This document shows, piece after piece, positions 1 through 7,018 of a stretch of DNA of 47,392 bases (positions are counted from its first letter, which is position 1; every line of letters starts with the position of its first letter). The notes beneath the pieces were generated by a model. It was given only the letters and a program-made list of their open reading frames with translations. It did not search any database and had not been told where the DNA came from. This DNA comes from a virus: positions 1-47,392 of the IMG/VR virus record IMGVR_UViG_3300037042_003620. One strand, written 5' to 3'. Made by a program: the position numbers and the translations under genes.

Positions 1-172
1 CCCCATCGACGCAAGACCAAACGTGCCACACGGTCGAGTCCTGAGAGGCTTCGATGAACGCGAGTCGAAAGAAACGCGCCTTGGCCCGCCCTTTGGCTTG
101 AACCATCGCGTGCCAACCGCGTCTCTCAAGGGCCGCTTTCAGGTCAATCCTGAGTTGATTTTGATCGGCCAT
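1..172 (-). CDS. Hypothetical protein, 3' end beyond window
   Basis: An open minus-strand frame runs from an ATG at 170-172 off the left edge, giving 57 visible residues beginning MADQNQLRIDLKAAL. The start is supported by an AGGGGG ribosome site about 7 bases upstream. The visible part is short, basic and Trp-containing (GWHAMVQAKG near residue 20). I do not recognise a family. It is probably the next gene of the minus-strand small-gene run that was separated from its upstream neighbour by the ADP-ribosyltransferase-like gene. Confidence 0.5.
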   Translation of the reverse strand, partial: MADQNQLRIDLKAALERRGWHAMVQAKGRAKARFFRLAFIEASQDSTVWHVWSCVDG

Positions 173-190
173 GCGTCACCCCCTTCACCG

Positions 191-230
191 CAGGGCTTAT
201 TACCGTCGTCCTCGCGTCGGACTACCCCAC
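191..230. repeat. Direct repeat, left copy (40 bp)
   Basis: Matches 1921-1960 at 37 of 40 positions in the same orientation. Read on the minus strand it encodes a remnant of the C-terminus of the downstream Cys-rich protein (GVVRREDDGNKPC versus GVVRRADDGNKPC), with stop codons soon on both sides. The two copies bracket the AT-rich gene at 283-1893. Confidence 0.85.
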
Positions 231-282
231 GGTAAAGACGTTATCTTTTTCTTTGTTCACACCCTCTAAGGAAGTCCCCAAG

Positions 283-1893
283 ATGAACAAAGTCGCGCTT
301 AGATTAACCTCCCCCATACCCTCTAAAAACCGTTACAACGTGGCTTTAGGTGGCACAGGGAATGTTTATTTCCCCGAACATCAGTACACGGGATCGGGCA
401 GAGAAGAACAAGACAAACTAATCATAGTCGATACCAACAAACAGCAAATCCTATTTGAATTAGATGCTTCGCCTACGCAATCTCGTCGTCCTCCCGCGAG
501 TTATTCTGTAGACCGCAATCCAAGACACAAAACTCGAAACATAGCCATTCCTTCTGGCGATGTATCGACTCTGAAAACTATTGAAATCGCAAAAATACTC
601 AAACTGCTGCTAAAAGAAGACCCCCGTGTAAACACCTCATACACGATGATCGGTGATGATAGATACCGAGGCAAAACGGTCGGTGAGTTTCTAGGCGAAA
701 AGCCGGTCTCATACACGCAACAGGCTGTATCAGGCGGTGCTTCACCGTCTTTGATTGCGTATCACGGAACTTCATCGAAGTATCTCGGCAATATCCTGAA
801 AATCGGGCTTCGTCCGGGCAATACTCCGGTTTGGTATAACGATTTAGTCCGAGGTTTTTCTGATAAAAACATATACTTGACGATGTCGCCTCATAATGCT
901 GAAAACTATGCGACTCGTGGCGCGGAACAAGACCAATATTTTGACAAAAAGAAATACCAAGCCGTAGTCCTCAAGATAGAGGTTCCCGATACGGCTAAGA
1001 TGTCAGTCGATGAAGACTTTTGGAAAGGAATTACGATTCCCATCAAGTCTGGTTATCGAATCAAACTCAACCCCCGTCAGATACCAGGTGCTTTCGTATC
1101 ATATTCTCAAGACAATGAGATCATAGAAGGAGACCTGAGAGATTTCTGGATGGATGAGTTTATCCAAGGATATGACGGACGACTCATGTTCCCGAATGGG
1201 GAAATGGCTGCGAGCGGGTTGTACGAAACCCTCTTCCCAATCGCGTTAGAAGCAGGCACTAATCCCGCTGTGATTAGTGCCTTGAAAGATCACGCGGATA
1301 AGATTATTCAAAACAACATCAAAAAAAGTTTGTCGAGTAGCGCACAAACCTTCGCCTATCGTGGGGCGATATTGCCGAAGTTCATCAAAGTCCTAAAGAC
1401 TTATCCGATTATGCGTCTCCCTGATGACGACGATTTAACGGCTGAAAACTTCGCCGAAGTGCTTGAGGAAGTTCGAGCCTATACTAATTATTTCGACGAT
1501 AAAAATCAGCCCAAAAAACCCGACGCTCTTATCCCGTTAAAGTTTGAAGAGGAAAACCTGCGCGAGTTTTTGAACGATTCGTTGCGAAATCACGGTATTT
1601 ATCATTCCAATATAAAGCGCATCTCAAAAAAGAATAAACCTGTTGCTTTTAGCATTAGCATTAATGTGAGTGATATTCCGGACAAAATGAAAGAAAATCC
1701 CATAGACACAATACAAAATATGATCTATAAGCAATACGGCAGGGGCAACATAATCGTCACCGGAGAAAAAACCGAATACTACTCTGAAAAAGAGTATTTA
1801 TGGGTTTTGAAGGTGAAAACCCTCAAGCACTTCAGCCTGATGAAACGCATGGCTTCTAGGATTGCAGCCGCCTTTATCCGCAAGCAATCCTAA
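283..1893 (+). CDS. ADP-ribosyltransferase-fold protein
   Basis: 536 residues from the ATG at 283, which has AAGGAAG about 9 bases upstream; a TTG at 253 is in frame but has no such site. Around residues 160-180 the motif AYHGTSSKYLGNILKIGL appears, followed near residue 198 by IYLTMSPHNAENYA. This His-Gly-Thr plus later Tyr-strand pattern is typical of the ADP-ribosyltransferase / RNA 2'-phosphotransferase (KptA-like) fold, which moves ADP-ribose from NAD onto a target. The flanking domains are not recognised, and the C-terminus is a basic helix (RMASRIAAAFIRK). Base composition is clearly more AT-rich than the neighbours and the gene runs against them, which suggests transfer. It could act as a virion-delivered host-modifying enzyme or as a toxin; substrate unknown. 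Confidence 0.6.
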   Translation: MNKVALRLTSPIPSKNRYNVALGGTGNVYFPEHQYTGSGREEQDKLIIVDTNKQQILFELDASPTQSRRPPASYSVDRNPRHKTRNIAIPSGDVSTLKTIEIAKILKLLLKEDPRVNTSYTMIGDDRYRGKTVGEFLGEKPVSYTQQAVSGGASPSLIAYHGTSSKYLGNILKIGLRPGNTPVWYNDLVRGFSDKNIYLTMSPHNAENYATRGAEQDQYFDKKKYQAVVLKIEVPDTAKMSVDEDFWKGITIPIKSGYRIKLNPRQIPGAFVSYSQDNEIIEGDLRDFWMDEFIQGYDGRLMFPNGEMAASGLYETLFPIALEAGTNPAVISALKDHADKIIQNNIKKSLSSSAQTFAYRGAILPKFIKVLKTYPIMRLPDDDDLTAENFAEVLEEVRAYTNYFDDKNQPKKPDALIPLKFEEENLREFLNDSLRNHGIYHSNIKRISKKNKPVAFSISINVSDIPDKMKENPIDTIQNMIYKQYGRGNIIVTGEKTEYYSEKEYLWVLKVKTLKHFSLMKRMASRIAAAFIRKQS

Positions 1894-2195
1894 TCGAGTC
1901 GCAAAGCGACCTTGCCCTTGCAGGGCTTATTACCGTCGTCCGCACGTCGGACTACCCCGCAGTTTCGGCACGCCTCAAGATCGTCGTGCTCGAACCAGAC
2001 GTGAATACCGCACGCAGCAAGGGTCTGACGTGCCTTGCAAGATCGACAGGTGCCGTGACGGGTGCCGGAGTTAGACGGGCAGTTATCGCCATAGGCGCAA
2101 TCGCCCTCGGCCTCGTCGCCCACGAACTCGCGCAAGGCCGCTGAAGTCTTTTCTAGGGCCGCTAGTTCCCGCTCGGCATCGAACGCACGCGCCAT
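1890..2195 (-). CDS. Small Cys-rich, probable zinc-binding protein
   Basis: 101 residues with a GAGGGGG ribosome site before the ATG. The C-terminal two thirds carry spaced cysteines (CAYGDNC, CRSCKARQTLAAC, then ACRNCGVV), consistent with one or two structural zinc sites. The N-terminal 30 residues look helical. Its stop overlaps the end of the convergent ADP-ribosyltransferase-like gene by 4 bases. A damaged copy of its C-terminal segment lies at 191-230. Function unknown; it is the last intact gene of a minus-strand operon. Confidence 0.6.
   Translation of the reverse strand: MARAFDAERELAALEKTSAALREFVGDEAEGDCAYGDNCPSNSGTRHGTCRSCKARQTLAACGIHVWFEHDDLEACRNCGVVRRADDGNKPCKGKVALRLD
1921..1960. 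repeat. Direct repeat, right copy (40 bp)
   Basis: Partner of 191-230 (37 of 40 identical). This copy lies inside the intact gene at 1890-2195, so it is probably the parental sequence and the left copy a remnant. Confidence 0.85.
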
Positions 2196-2210
2196 CCAAG
2201 CCCCCTCGGA

Positions 2211-2408
2211 CTAGGCATCAATCGTTTTCTCGGCGGTGGCTTGCCATTCATCGCGCTTCTTTTCGCATTCGTGCAACCTGCGAATGTACGAGTGCGTGAA
2301 ATCCCCTTCGGTTTTCAGTTTGCGCTTGAGTTCGTCGATTTCAAGCACCATTTTCTGCCACATGACGTCGAGCCGTGCGTATTCAACATCTGGTAGACGC
2401 TTCTTCAT
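2211..2408 (-). CDS. Small coiled-coil protein
   Basis: 65 residues, highly charged and predicted helical throughout. Its start overlaps the stop of the preceding gene (ATGA). Residues 40-55 (RRLHECEKKRDEWQA) closely match RRKLHECENKRDELQA in that gene, so the two are paralogues made by duplication. Function unknown. Confidence 0.6.
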   Translation of the reverse strand: MKKRLPDVEYARLDVMWQKMVLEIDELKRKLKTEGDFTHSYIRRLHECEKKRDEWQATAEKTIDA

Positions 2409-2668
2409 TTCCCCTCGTATTCCCTCAAACGCTCGACCTCGGCCTGCAACTCATCGCGTTTATTTTCGCATTCGTGCAGTTTGCGCCTGAGTTCTTCGAC
2501 CTGAAAACCGAACGCAAAGACTAGTTCAGAGCGGAGTTCATCCAGCCGGAATCTTTCATGCCGCTCAAAGTCGCGTTCGGTTTTCAGGTTCTCAATCGCT
2601 TGCCGAAGCACTTGCGCGTCCGGTTGCGGGAGCCTATTCAGGATCTCGTAGACGTCAGGGCTCGTCAT
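2405..2668 (-). CDS. Small coiled-coil protein, paralogue of downstream gene
   Basis: 87 residues, mostly a charged coiled coil (LKTERDFERHERFRLDEL onward), ending in the HECENKRDELQA segment shared with the next gene. Its ATG lies inside the last codons of the HTH gene (14-base overlap), so translation is probably coupled. Function unknown. Confidence 0.6.
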   Translation of the reverse strand: MTSPDVYEILNRLPQPDAQVLRQAIENLKTERDFERHERFRLDELRSELVFAFGFQVEELRRKLHECENKRDELQAEVERLREYEGK

Positions 2669-3074
2669 GCTTGAGTCCCTCCAAAAGCACTTTCACGCCC
2701 GCGTCGTCCATAGATGCGCTGCCCGAGGCCGCGATGGACGGATCGCGGTCGGTAACCAACCCCCCGCCGCAAAAAACATTGGGGCGGCCAAGGAGATCGC
2801 GGAGTCGCTGGACCTCTTGAAGAGCCTCGTCTCGTTCACGAGTCAGGTCTTGGACGAGGACCTTCAGCCGATGCTCTCGGGGGGAGAGTTCTTCAAGTGG
2901 GACATCGCTGGTGGCGAAGCCGAGTTCAATGAGTTGGGCCAAGGTGTTAGGGTGCGGGACTGAATTTCTCGCCACCCAACGCCAAGCCGTAGGGAAGGAG
3001 ACGTTCAGGAGGTCGGCTAGTTCGCCGATGGTCATCCCGCTCTCGCGGAACTTGTCCTTGAGGAATACGCTCAT
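2655..3074 (-). CDS. Helix-turn-helix (Cro/XRE-like) DNA-binding protein
   Basis: 139 residues. Residues 14-50 (MTIGELADLLNVSFPTAW then RWVARNSVPHPNTLAQLIELG) form a helix-turn-helix of the Cro/CI kind. A coiled coil follows (about 75-95), then a short tail, DAGVKVLLEGL, also found at the end of the protein at 3652-4044. Its start overlaps the stop of the methyltransferase gene. A regulator of the early region is the likely role; its operator is unknown. Confidence 0.7.
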   Translation of the reverse strand: MSVFLKDKFRESGMTIGELADLLNVSFPTAWRWVARNSVPHPNTLAQLIELGFATSDVPLEELSPREHRLKVLVQDLTRERDEALQEVQRLRDLLGRPNVFCGGGLVTDRDPSIAASGSASMDDAGVKVLLEGLKHDEP

Positions 3075-3655
3075 TTCGTCTCCCCGTCAGATGGTGCCTC
3101 TAAACCCCAAACGTCCCAACCGACAGGGGCTTCACGGGCAAACAGTTCGATTCTTGGAACATCGCCCAAAAGAAGCGTGATGTTGTCTCTGAACACGGTC
3201 GGTTTAGCGGAGTGCTTGTTGTTAGGTCTAGGTGCCAGAACAACCTGACCCTGCTTTTCTGTCAGCAGAGACAGCGGCCTGCCAACCTTGCAGGTGCTTC
3301 CAACAAGCACAAACTCTGTGGTCGGTTTGACAAATGTTGGTCTAACGCCCTGCCCAGAAATGATTTTACCGTTGTTTGTGGTCTTCACCCAAACATACGC
3401 CACGCCACGAAAATGAAAGCCCCACCGATCCATAAGTTCGATTGCTTGCGGCAATCTTGGGCCTGTGGCCCACATGAAAAGAGCCGCTTTCTTTTCTGCG
3501 ATGCTTTTTACAGGCATCCGAGCCAGCGCGTCCTGCGACATAAGCGCGTAATGCTTGCCCGCCGCTTGATCTTTGTTTGGATCTCCGTAGTAGTGCCACG
3601 GCGGATCGGCAAGAATCACCTGATACTTTTTTGACGGGAGAGGTAGGGTACTCAT
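3071..3655 (-). CDS. MT-A70 family adenine methyltransferase
   Basis: 194 residues. ILADPPWHYYGD at residues 14-25 gives the catalytic DPPW motif of MT-A70-type N6-adenine methyltransferases, and the flanking ALFMWATGPRLPQAIELMDRWGF and VRPTFVKPTTEFVLVG are usual for the phage and bacterial members. It transfers a methyl group from S-adenosylmethionine to adenine, most likely in DNA, protecting the phage from host restriction. Length is normal for the small phage form. It is translationally coupled on both sides and unrelated in sequence to the beta-class methyltransferase parts at 35538-41780. Confidence 0.85.
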   Translation of the reverse strand: MSTLPLPSKKYQVILADPPWHYYGDPNKDQAAGKHYALMSQDALARMPVKSIAEKKAALFMWATGPRLPQAIELMDRWGFHFRGVAYVWVKTTNNGKIISGQGVRPTFVKPTTEFVLVGSTCKVGRPLSLLTEKQGQVVLAPRPNNKHSAKPTVFRDNITLLLGDVPRIELFAREAPVGWDVWGLEAPSDGETK

Positions 3656-4044
3656 ATTTCAGATTTATCCAGACCCTCCAAAAGCACCTTCACGCCCGCA
3701 TCAACGACGTCGAACATTGACGCGCCGCGATACGTCACCATCAAACTGCCCAACGACTTACGCAACTTGTCGGCAGCGGCTTGTTGCTCTGGCGTCAACG
3801 GTGTGGAAGAATCCAACCGTGACGTATTCGCCTCGCGCATAGCGTCTTGCATCGCCTCGCGCATTTGTTCGACCGCCGCGAGGACTTCGGCAGACGCGGG
3901 CGTGTCCACACGCTTCAGCCGCGTCGATCCTTCGGAAACGGTCACGACGTACTGACCGTATGGCAAAGAATCATAGACCTCGGGCGCGTGTTCGCGCACG
4001 GGCACATACTTGCGCCCCTTTTTGACATAAAGGGTTTGGCTCAT
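3652..4044 (-). CDS. Hypothetical protein
   Basis: 130 residues. The N-terminus (LYVKKGRKYVPVREHA) is basic, the middle is a helical AEVLAAVEQMREAMQDAMRE segment, and the end DAGVKVLLEGL duplicates the tail of the HTH protein two genes downstream. The shared tail could be a protein-interaction peptide. Coupled by ATGA overlaps to both neighbours. No family recognised. Confidence 0.6.
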   Translation of the reverse strand: MSQTLYVKKGRKYVPVREHAPEVYDSLPYGQYVVTVSEGSTRLKRVDTPASAEVLAAVEQMREAMQDAMREANTSRLDSSTPLTPEQQAAADKLRKSLGSLMVTYRGASMFDVVDAGVKVLLEGLDKSEI

Positions 4045-4325
4045 TCGCCGTCCCCCTCGCTATTTGAACGGGACGGCTGCACCGACACGACCAGCCCCGC
4101 ACGATGCTTTGACCTCATGTACGAATCGAAATGATCCCAAATGACGTTGCTCAGGCTACGGGCCGAACCTGAGTCTATCCCCGCAGACTCGTCGCCCATC
4201 CCGACGGTCACGTCCTCGTAAACCTTCTCGAATATCACGTCGTCCTCGGCCAAGCGTTCAACGACGTGCCAACCGTTTGCCACGCGACGAATCCAGATTC
4301 CATCGGGCGGGGTAAAGCCACTCAT
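4041..4325 (-). CDS. Hypothetical protein
   Basis: 94 residues starting MSGFTPPDGIWIRR. The ATG at 4323-4325 is chosen because GGAGTGAG precedes it; the longer in-frame ATG at 4370 has no ribosome site. Contains a Trp-rich strand region (WIRRVANGWHVVERL) and a helical SNVIWDHFDSYMRSK segment. Function unknown. Confidence 0.55.
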   Translation of the reverse strand: MSGFTPPDGIWIRRVANGWHVVERLAEDDVIFEKVYEDVTVGMGDESAGIDSGSARSLSNVIWDHFDSYMRSKHRAGLVVSVQPSRSNSEGDGE

Positions 4326-4336
4326 TTTCTCACTCC

Positions 4337-4356
4337 ATTTCTCGGGGGCGAGAAAT
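4337..4356 (-). terminator. Inverted repeat, possible attenuator
   Basis: A perfect 7-bp stem (ATTTCTC / GAGAAAT) around a GC-only loop lies between the Ala-rich gene and the next gene, just ahead of that gene's ribosome site. There is no U-tract, so it may be a pause or processing signal rather than a true terminator. Confidence 0.25.
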
Positions 4357-4397
4357 TCGCTTCCCGCCATGCGGCTGCAAGTCGAAGTGACGCTCGC

Positions 4398-5246
4398 TCA
4401 CAAACCACACTCCTTTTCCAAGTAGGAAAGTACTGCGTCTATGATTCGGTCTGAGGCTTCATACTCCGCCTCATTTGCTGCCCCCGCCGCCGCCCCCGCC
4501 GCCGCTTCCGCCGCCCACGGAGCAGCCCTCATCGCTGCCATAGCCGCCTCCGCCGAGCTCTCCGCCGACTCCGCCCGCGCTGCTGCCCGCGCCCAATGCG
4601 TCACCTCCGCAGTCGACGCAGCCCACGCCCTCCACTCCTCCCCCTTAGCCGCCGACTCAGTCGACGCAGCCCACGACCTCCACGCCTCCGCCGCCGCCGT
4701 AGCCGCCGCCACCGCCGCGCCTGTTGCCGCCGCACGCGCCTCCACCGCGCCTGTTGCCGCCGCACGCGCCTCCATCGCCGCTTTGACGGCGGCGTGTGAC
4801 GACTCGGGCATACCGGCGTCCAACCACGCCAGCACACCACGACAAGCAGCTAGCACCTGCTCTTCGGTCGTATGGCTAATCGCCTCGACCACAGAGGCGC
4901 GGCGAGCAGCCACCTCGACACGACGCCAAGCGGCGTCGTCAAGCGCGGACCACTTCGCGGCGCACGCCGCATAGCGGCGAATCACTTGAGGCCATGCGGT
5001 AGCGGAACTGTGATCGTCAATCCACGGCGTCAAGTGGGCGAACCACTCTGGCATGACTGACGCAGGGCACGCCGCAGGGCTTTCGGCTTCGCCTGCTTCC
5101 GGGGACAAGGCCGCCAACAGGCAGGCGACCTCACGGCCCTGCTCGTCGACCGTCAACCAATTGTGACGGGTGATCCGGTTTTCACGGATCATCGAGTTGA
5201 GCCGTTCGACGCGGCTTTCTTGGCTATCCTTGTAGTCGTTCATCAT
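4398..5246 (-). CDS. Alanine-rich repetitive protein
   Basis: 282 residues. The first 130 look like a globular helical domain (HNWLTVDEQGREVACLLAAL, PEWFAHLTPWIDDH). Residues about 150-265 are extremely Ala-rich with Arg, Glu and Trp, including a 10-residue tandem repeat EARAAATGAV coded by a 30-bp duplication. The end (SDRIIDAVLSYLEKECGL) is helical again. AAGGAG precedes the two adjacent ATGs. Known Ala-rich phage proteins of this type have no assigned function; long helical bundles are likely. Confidence 0.6.
   Translation of the reverse strand: MMNDYKDSQESRVERLNSMIRENRITRHNWLTVDEQGREVACLLAALSPEAGEAESPAACPASVMPEWFAHLTPWIDDHSSATAWPQVIRRYAACAAKWSALDDAAWRRVEVAARRASVVEAISHTTEEQVLAACRGVLAWLDAGMPESSHAAVKAAMEARAAATGAVEARAAATGAAVAAATAAAEAWRSWAASTESAAKGEEWRAWAASTAEVTHWARAAARAESAESSAEAAMAAMRAAPWAAEAAAGAAAGAANEAEYEASDRIIDAVLSYLEKECGL
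4714..4773. repeat. 30-bp tandem repeat, two copies
   Basis: Two adjacent, almost identical 30-bp units inside the Ala-rich gene, coding for EARAAATGAV and EARAAATGAA. The length is a multiple of three, so the frame is kept. Confidence 0.8.
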
Positions 5247-5659
5247 CTCACTCCTTTATCAGCCGTAGCCGTAGCACAATCCGCACGCAGGTTGTTCACC
5301 GCGTTTTCGACGTGCATGACCGCGTGCGCGTAGGTCTTATCTTCCCAATCAAACAATCGGGCAAGGACGGCGACTAGCGAATCACGTTGCCGCTCGGCCA
5401 TGAACGCACGCATCGTCAAGCCGTGCATCGTCTCACGCCAATCTGCCTGCTCGTGCGGCGCGGGCGATCCGTTGGCGACGATAGCGAAGTATCTATACGC
5501 CGCTTCTTCGGACAATGGGCGAACCTCGGTGTTCACCCATTTCCGCAAAGCGTTGAACCGCTGTTGATACCAATCGGTCTGCTGTTCGAGCCGACGCAGT
5601 AGATCGGCCTCGCGTAGCCCGTGGTCGATCAACAATGCCTGCTTCTCGTCGTCGCTCAT
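5243..5659 (-). CDS. Hypothetical protein
   Basis: 138 residues, helical, beginning MSDDEKQALLIDHGLREADLL with a likely coiled coil in the first 45 residues and a second helical region (AFMAERQRDSLVAVLARLFD). The tail ATATADKGVR is read from a 27-bp sequence that recurs at 5907-5933 in another frame. Function unknown. Confidence 0.55.
   Translation of the reverse strand: MSDDEKQALLIDHGLREADLLRRLEQQTDWYQQRFNALRKWVNTEVRPLSEEAAYRYFAIVANGSPAPHEQADWRETMHGLTMRAFMAERQRDSLVAVLARLFDWEDKTYAHAVMHVENAVNNLRADCATATADKGVR
5250..5276. repeat. 27-bp direct repeat, copy 1
   Basis: Identical to 5907-5933. On the minus strand it carries the end of one gene plus the AAGGAG ribosome site of the next. Here it is read as ATATADKG. 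Confidence 0.85.
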
Positions 5660-5665
5660 GCCACG

Positions 5666-5899
5666 TCACCGCTCCAATAGGAAGTAGAAGCAATCCTCGC
5701 GGTTGACGACCTCCGCGACACGCCAGCCGTCTTTCACGAGGGCTGAAAGCGCGGGAGCGTCCCCGATCAAGTAGGCGTGCTGAACATTCGCCCCGAACAC
5801 GGGCGGGTCGGCGTACTCGATAGAGCACGCCTTGTGGATTCGATATTCGTTGGGCGAGCACGCCGCTAGCCCGAGGGCTAGGGCCAGAATCAAACGCAT
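5666..5899 (-). CDS. Small predicted lipoprotein
   Basis: 77 residues. MRLILALALGLAACSPN is a short lipoprotein signal peptide with lipobox LAAC, so Cys14 would be lipidated and the protein held on a membrane facing the periplasm, which suggests a Gram-negative-type host. The mature part has two further cysteines (KACSIEY and EDCFYF) that could form a disulfide. AAGGAG sits 7 bases before the ATG. Phage lipoproteins of this kind often block superinfection or act in lysis; the position among early genes favours the former, but this is inference. Confidence 0.6.
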   Translation of the reverse strand: MRLILALALGLAACSPNEYRIHKACSIEYADPPVFGANVQHAYLIGDAPALSALVKDGWRVAEVVNREDCFYFLLER

Positions 5900-5906
5900 A
5901 TTCTTA

Positions 5907-5933
5907 CTCCTTTATCAGCCGTAGCCGTAGCAG
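5907..5933. repeat. 27-bp direct repeat, copy 2
   Basis: Identical to 5250-5276. Here the same bases encode the end CYGYG-stop of the upstream gene and the ribosome site of the lipoprotein gene. Confidence 0.85.
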
Positions 5934-6241
5934 GGACACGCGCCTGCATAATGCGCGTTATGGTCGTCCTCGATGGGGTAGCCGCACGGATGCGCGGGCA
6001 CGTCCGGATGGAGCAGACGCGCCTCTTTCGCAAGGGCACGGATTTTCTCGGCTTGCCCCTTCTGCAAGACCGCGTTCCCACGAGTCGTCGCGGTCTGCCC
6101 TGCGACTATCGCCGCCGACAGCATGGCGGCCACGGATGGTCGCAGTTCTGCGGGCAAAGACCGCAGAAAATCTTGAGCGACCGCGCCGTACACGAGGTTC
6201 GGATCGTCGCTCATTGTTACGGTCACGTCTTCGGCTTTCAT
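5915..6241 (-). CDS. Hypothetical protein with Cys/His-rich tail
   Basis: 108 residues. The middle is an Ala-rich helical segment (ELRPSVAAMLSAAIVAG), and the C-terminus HPCGYPIEDDHNAHYAG then CPCYGYG has Cys and His spaced like a small metal site. Start overlaps the preceding stop (ATGA). Function unknown. Confidence 0.55.
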   Translation of the reverse strand: MKAEDVTVTMSDDPNLVYGAVAQDFLRSLPAELRPSVAAMLSAAIVAGQTATTRGNAVLQKGQAEKIRALAKEARLLHPDVPAHPCGYPIEDDHNAHYAGACPCYGYG

Positions 6242-6435
6242 GCTTTGGCCTTGGCCTTGTAGATTTTGCGGTCGAAAGCAACCGCGATGGGGTGGTCGGC
6301 TTCATCAGCCGCTTGCGCCGCTTGCGCGGCAAGGTCGGCTTGCTCAAGGCCGTCCAGCGTGTGAGCCATCATTCGCTCAAGGTCACACCCGCAAACGCGG
6401 GGGCTATCACAAGACTCACAGATTTCTTTCATCAT
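6238..6435 (-). CDS. Hypothetical protein, first gene of early minus operon
   Basis: 65 residues starting MMKEICESCDSPRVCGCD. AAGGAGG lies 6 bases before the first ATG and directly after promoter P1, so this is the leading gene of the minus-strand run. Four cysteines in the first 17 residues suggest a zinc knuckle; the rest is Ala-rich helix and a basic YKAKAKA end. A longer in-frame start would run back through the promoter and is rejected. Function unknown. Confidence 0.6.
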   Translation of the reverse strand: MMKEICESCDSPRVCGCDLERMMAHTLDGLEQADLAAQAAQAADEADHPIAVAFDRKIYKAKAKA

Positions 6436-6446
6436 AGGAAACCTCC

Positions 6447-6494
6447 TTACACCATCCAAACGGTTAGCCCGCCCCGAAAAAACCGGAAATCGAC
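6447..6494 (-). promoter_or_regulatory. Phage early promoter P1
   Basis: Bipartite element on the minus strand: CCGGTTTT, then exactly 15 bases, then CCGTTTGGATGGTGTAA, followed at once by the AAGGAGG of gene 6238-6435. One of six copies in the window. Its 15-base spacer is identical to that of P6. Confidence 0.75.
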
Positions 6495-6545
6495 GTTCAC
6501 TTTTTCGGTTTTCTGCGGAGCACACGACCGTTTGGATGATGTGAG
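6491..6545 (+). promoter_or_regulatory. Phage early promoter P2
   Basis: TTTTTCGGTTTT, 15 bases, then CCGTTTGGATGATGTGAG, directed at the plus-strand gene 6603-6947. Back to back with P1; the shared centre contains ATCGACGTTCAC. Two positions of the downstream box differ from the other copies, so it may be weaker. Confidence 0.7.
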
Positions 6546-6602
6546 GGCGGTGCGATGGCCGCGTCGCCCTAGGCAACGGTCATCAACGAAAGGCGAAGCA
6601 AT

Positions 6603-6947
6603 ATGCAGCACGGTAGCCTCCAGAACTTGTTGATGGGTAGCGGCACGGCCCCGAAGGTCGGTGAGGGCGCGACGGTGGTCGCATGGACCGACCGCCACGC
6701 CGCTACGGTGGTTGCGGTGAGCAAGTCCGGCAAGGCCGTGACCGTGCAGTATGACACGCAGAAGCGCATCGACTCGAACGGCATGAGCGAGTGCCAGCAG
6801 TACGAGTGCTCCCCGAACCCGAACGGTCGAAAGGAGACCTTCACCATGCGCTCCAATGGGCGGTGGGTCGAGAAGGGCCAGCCGATGCGGGGCGGTTCAC
6901 GCCTGAGCATCGGGCATCGTGATCCGTACTACGATTTCTCTTTCTGA
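6603..6947 (+). CDS. Hypothetical protein, first gene of early plus operon
   Basis: 114 residues downstream of promoter P2, with AAAGGCGA before the ATG. It has a likely small beta-barrel region (GEGATVVAWTDRHAATVV and AVTVQYDTQ, residues 20-50) followed by a basic, Gly-rich tail (RSNGRWVEKGQPMRGGS). Its position and composition suit an early host-takeover protein. Family not recognised. Confidence 0.6.
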   Translation: MQHGSLQNLLMGSGTAPKVGEGATVVAWTDRHAATVVAVSKSGKAVTVQYDTQKRIDSNGMSECQQYECSPNPNGRKETFTMRSNGRWVEKGQPMRGGSRLSIGHRDPYYDFSF

Positions 6948-6949
6948 GT

Positions 6950-6996
6950 CGATTTTCGGTTTTCCCCGCCACCCAAGACCGTTTGGATGGTGTAAG
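6950..6996 (+). promoter_or_regulatory. Phage early promoter P3
   Basis: ATTTTCGGTTTT, 15 bases, CCGTTTGGATGGTGTAAG, starting right after the stop codon of 6603-6947 and directed at gene 7019-7315. A full consensus copy without a divergent partner. Confidence 0.75.
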
Positions 6997-7018
6997 CGCA
7001 ACCACTTAGGAGCCGAGC

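Noticed and set aside
283-330. KVALRL at the start of the ADP-ribosyltransferase-like gene resembles KVALRLD at the end of the 1890-2195 protein
   Set aside because: The two are on opposite strands with different codons and no longer alignment; probably chance.
4441-4974. Plus-strand Ala-rich open frame opposite the Ala-rich gene
   Set aside because: GCC/GGC-type repeats stay open in several frames; only the minus frame has a ribosome site and coupled neighbours.
6447-6576. Longer start for gene 6238-6435 reaching 6576
   Set aside because: It would run through promoters P1 and P2; the start at 6435 has AAGGAGG directly upstream.
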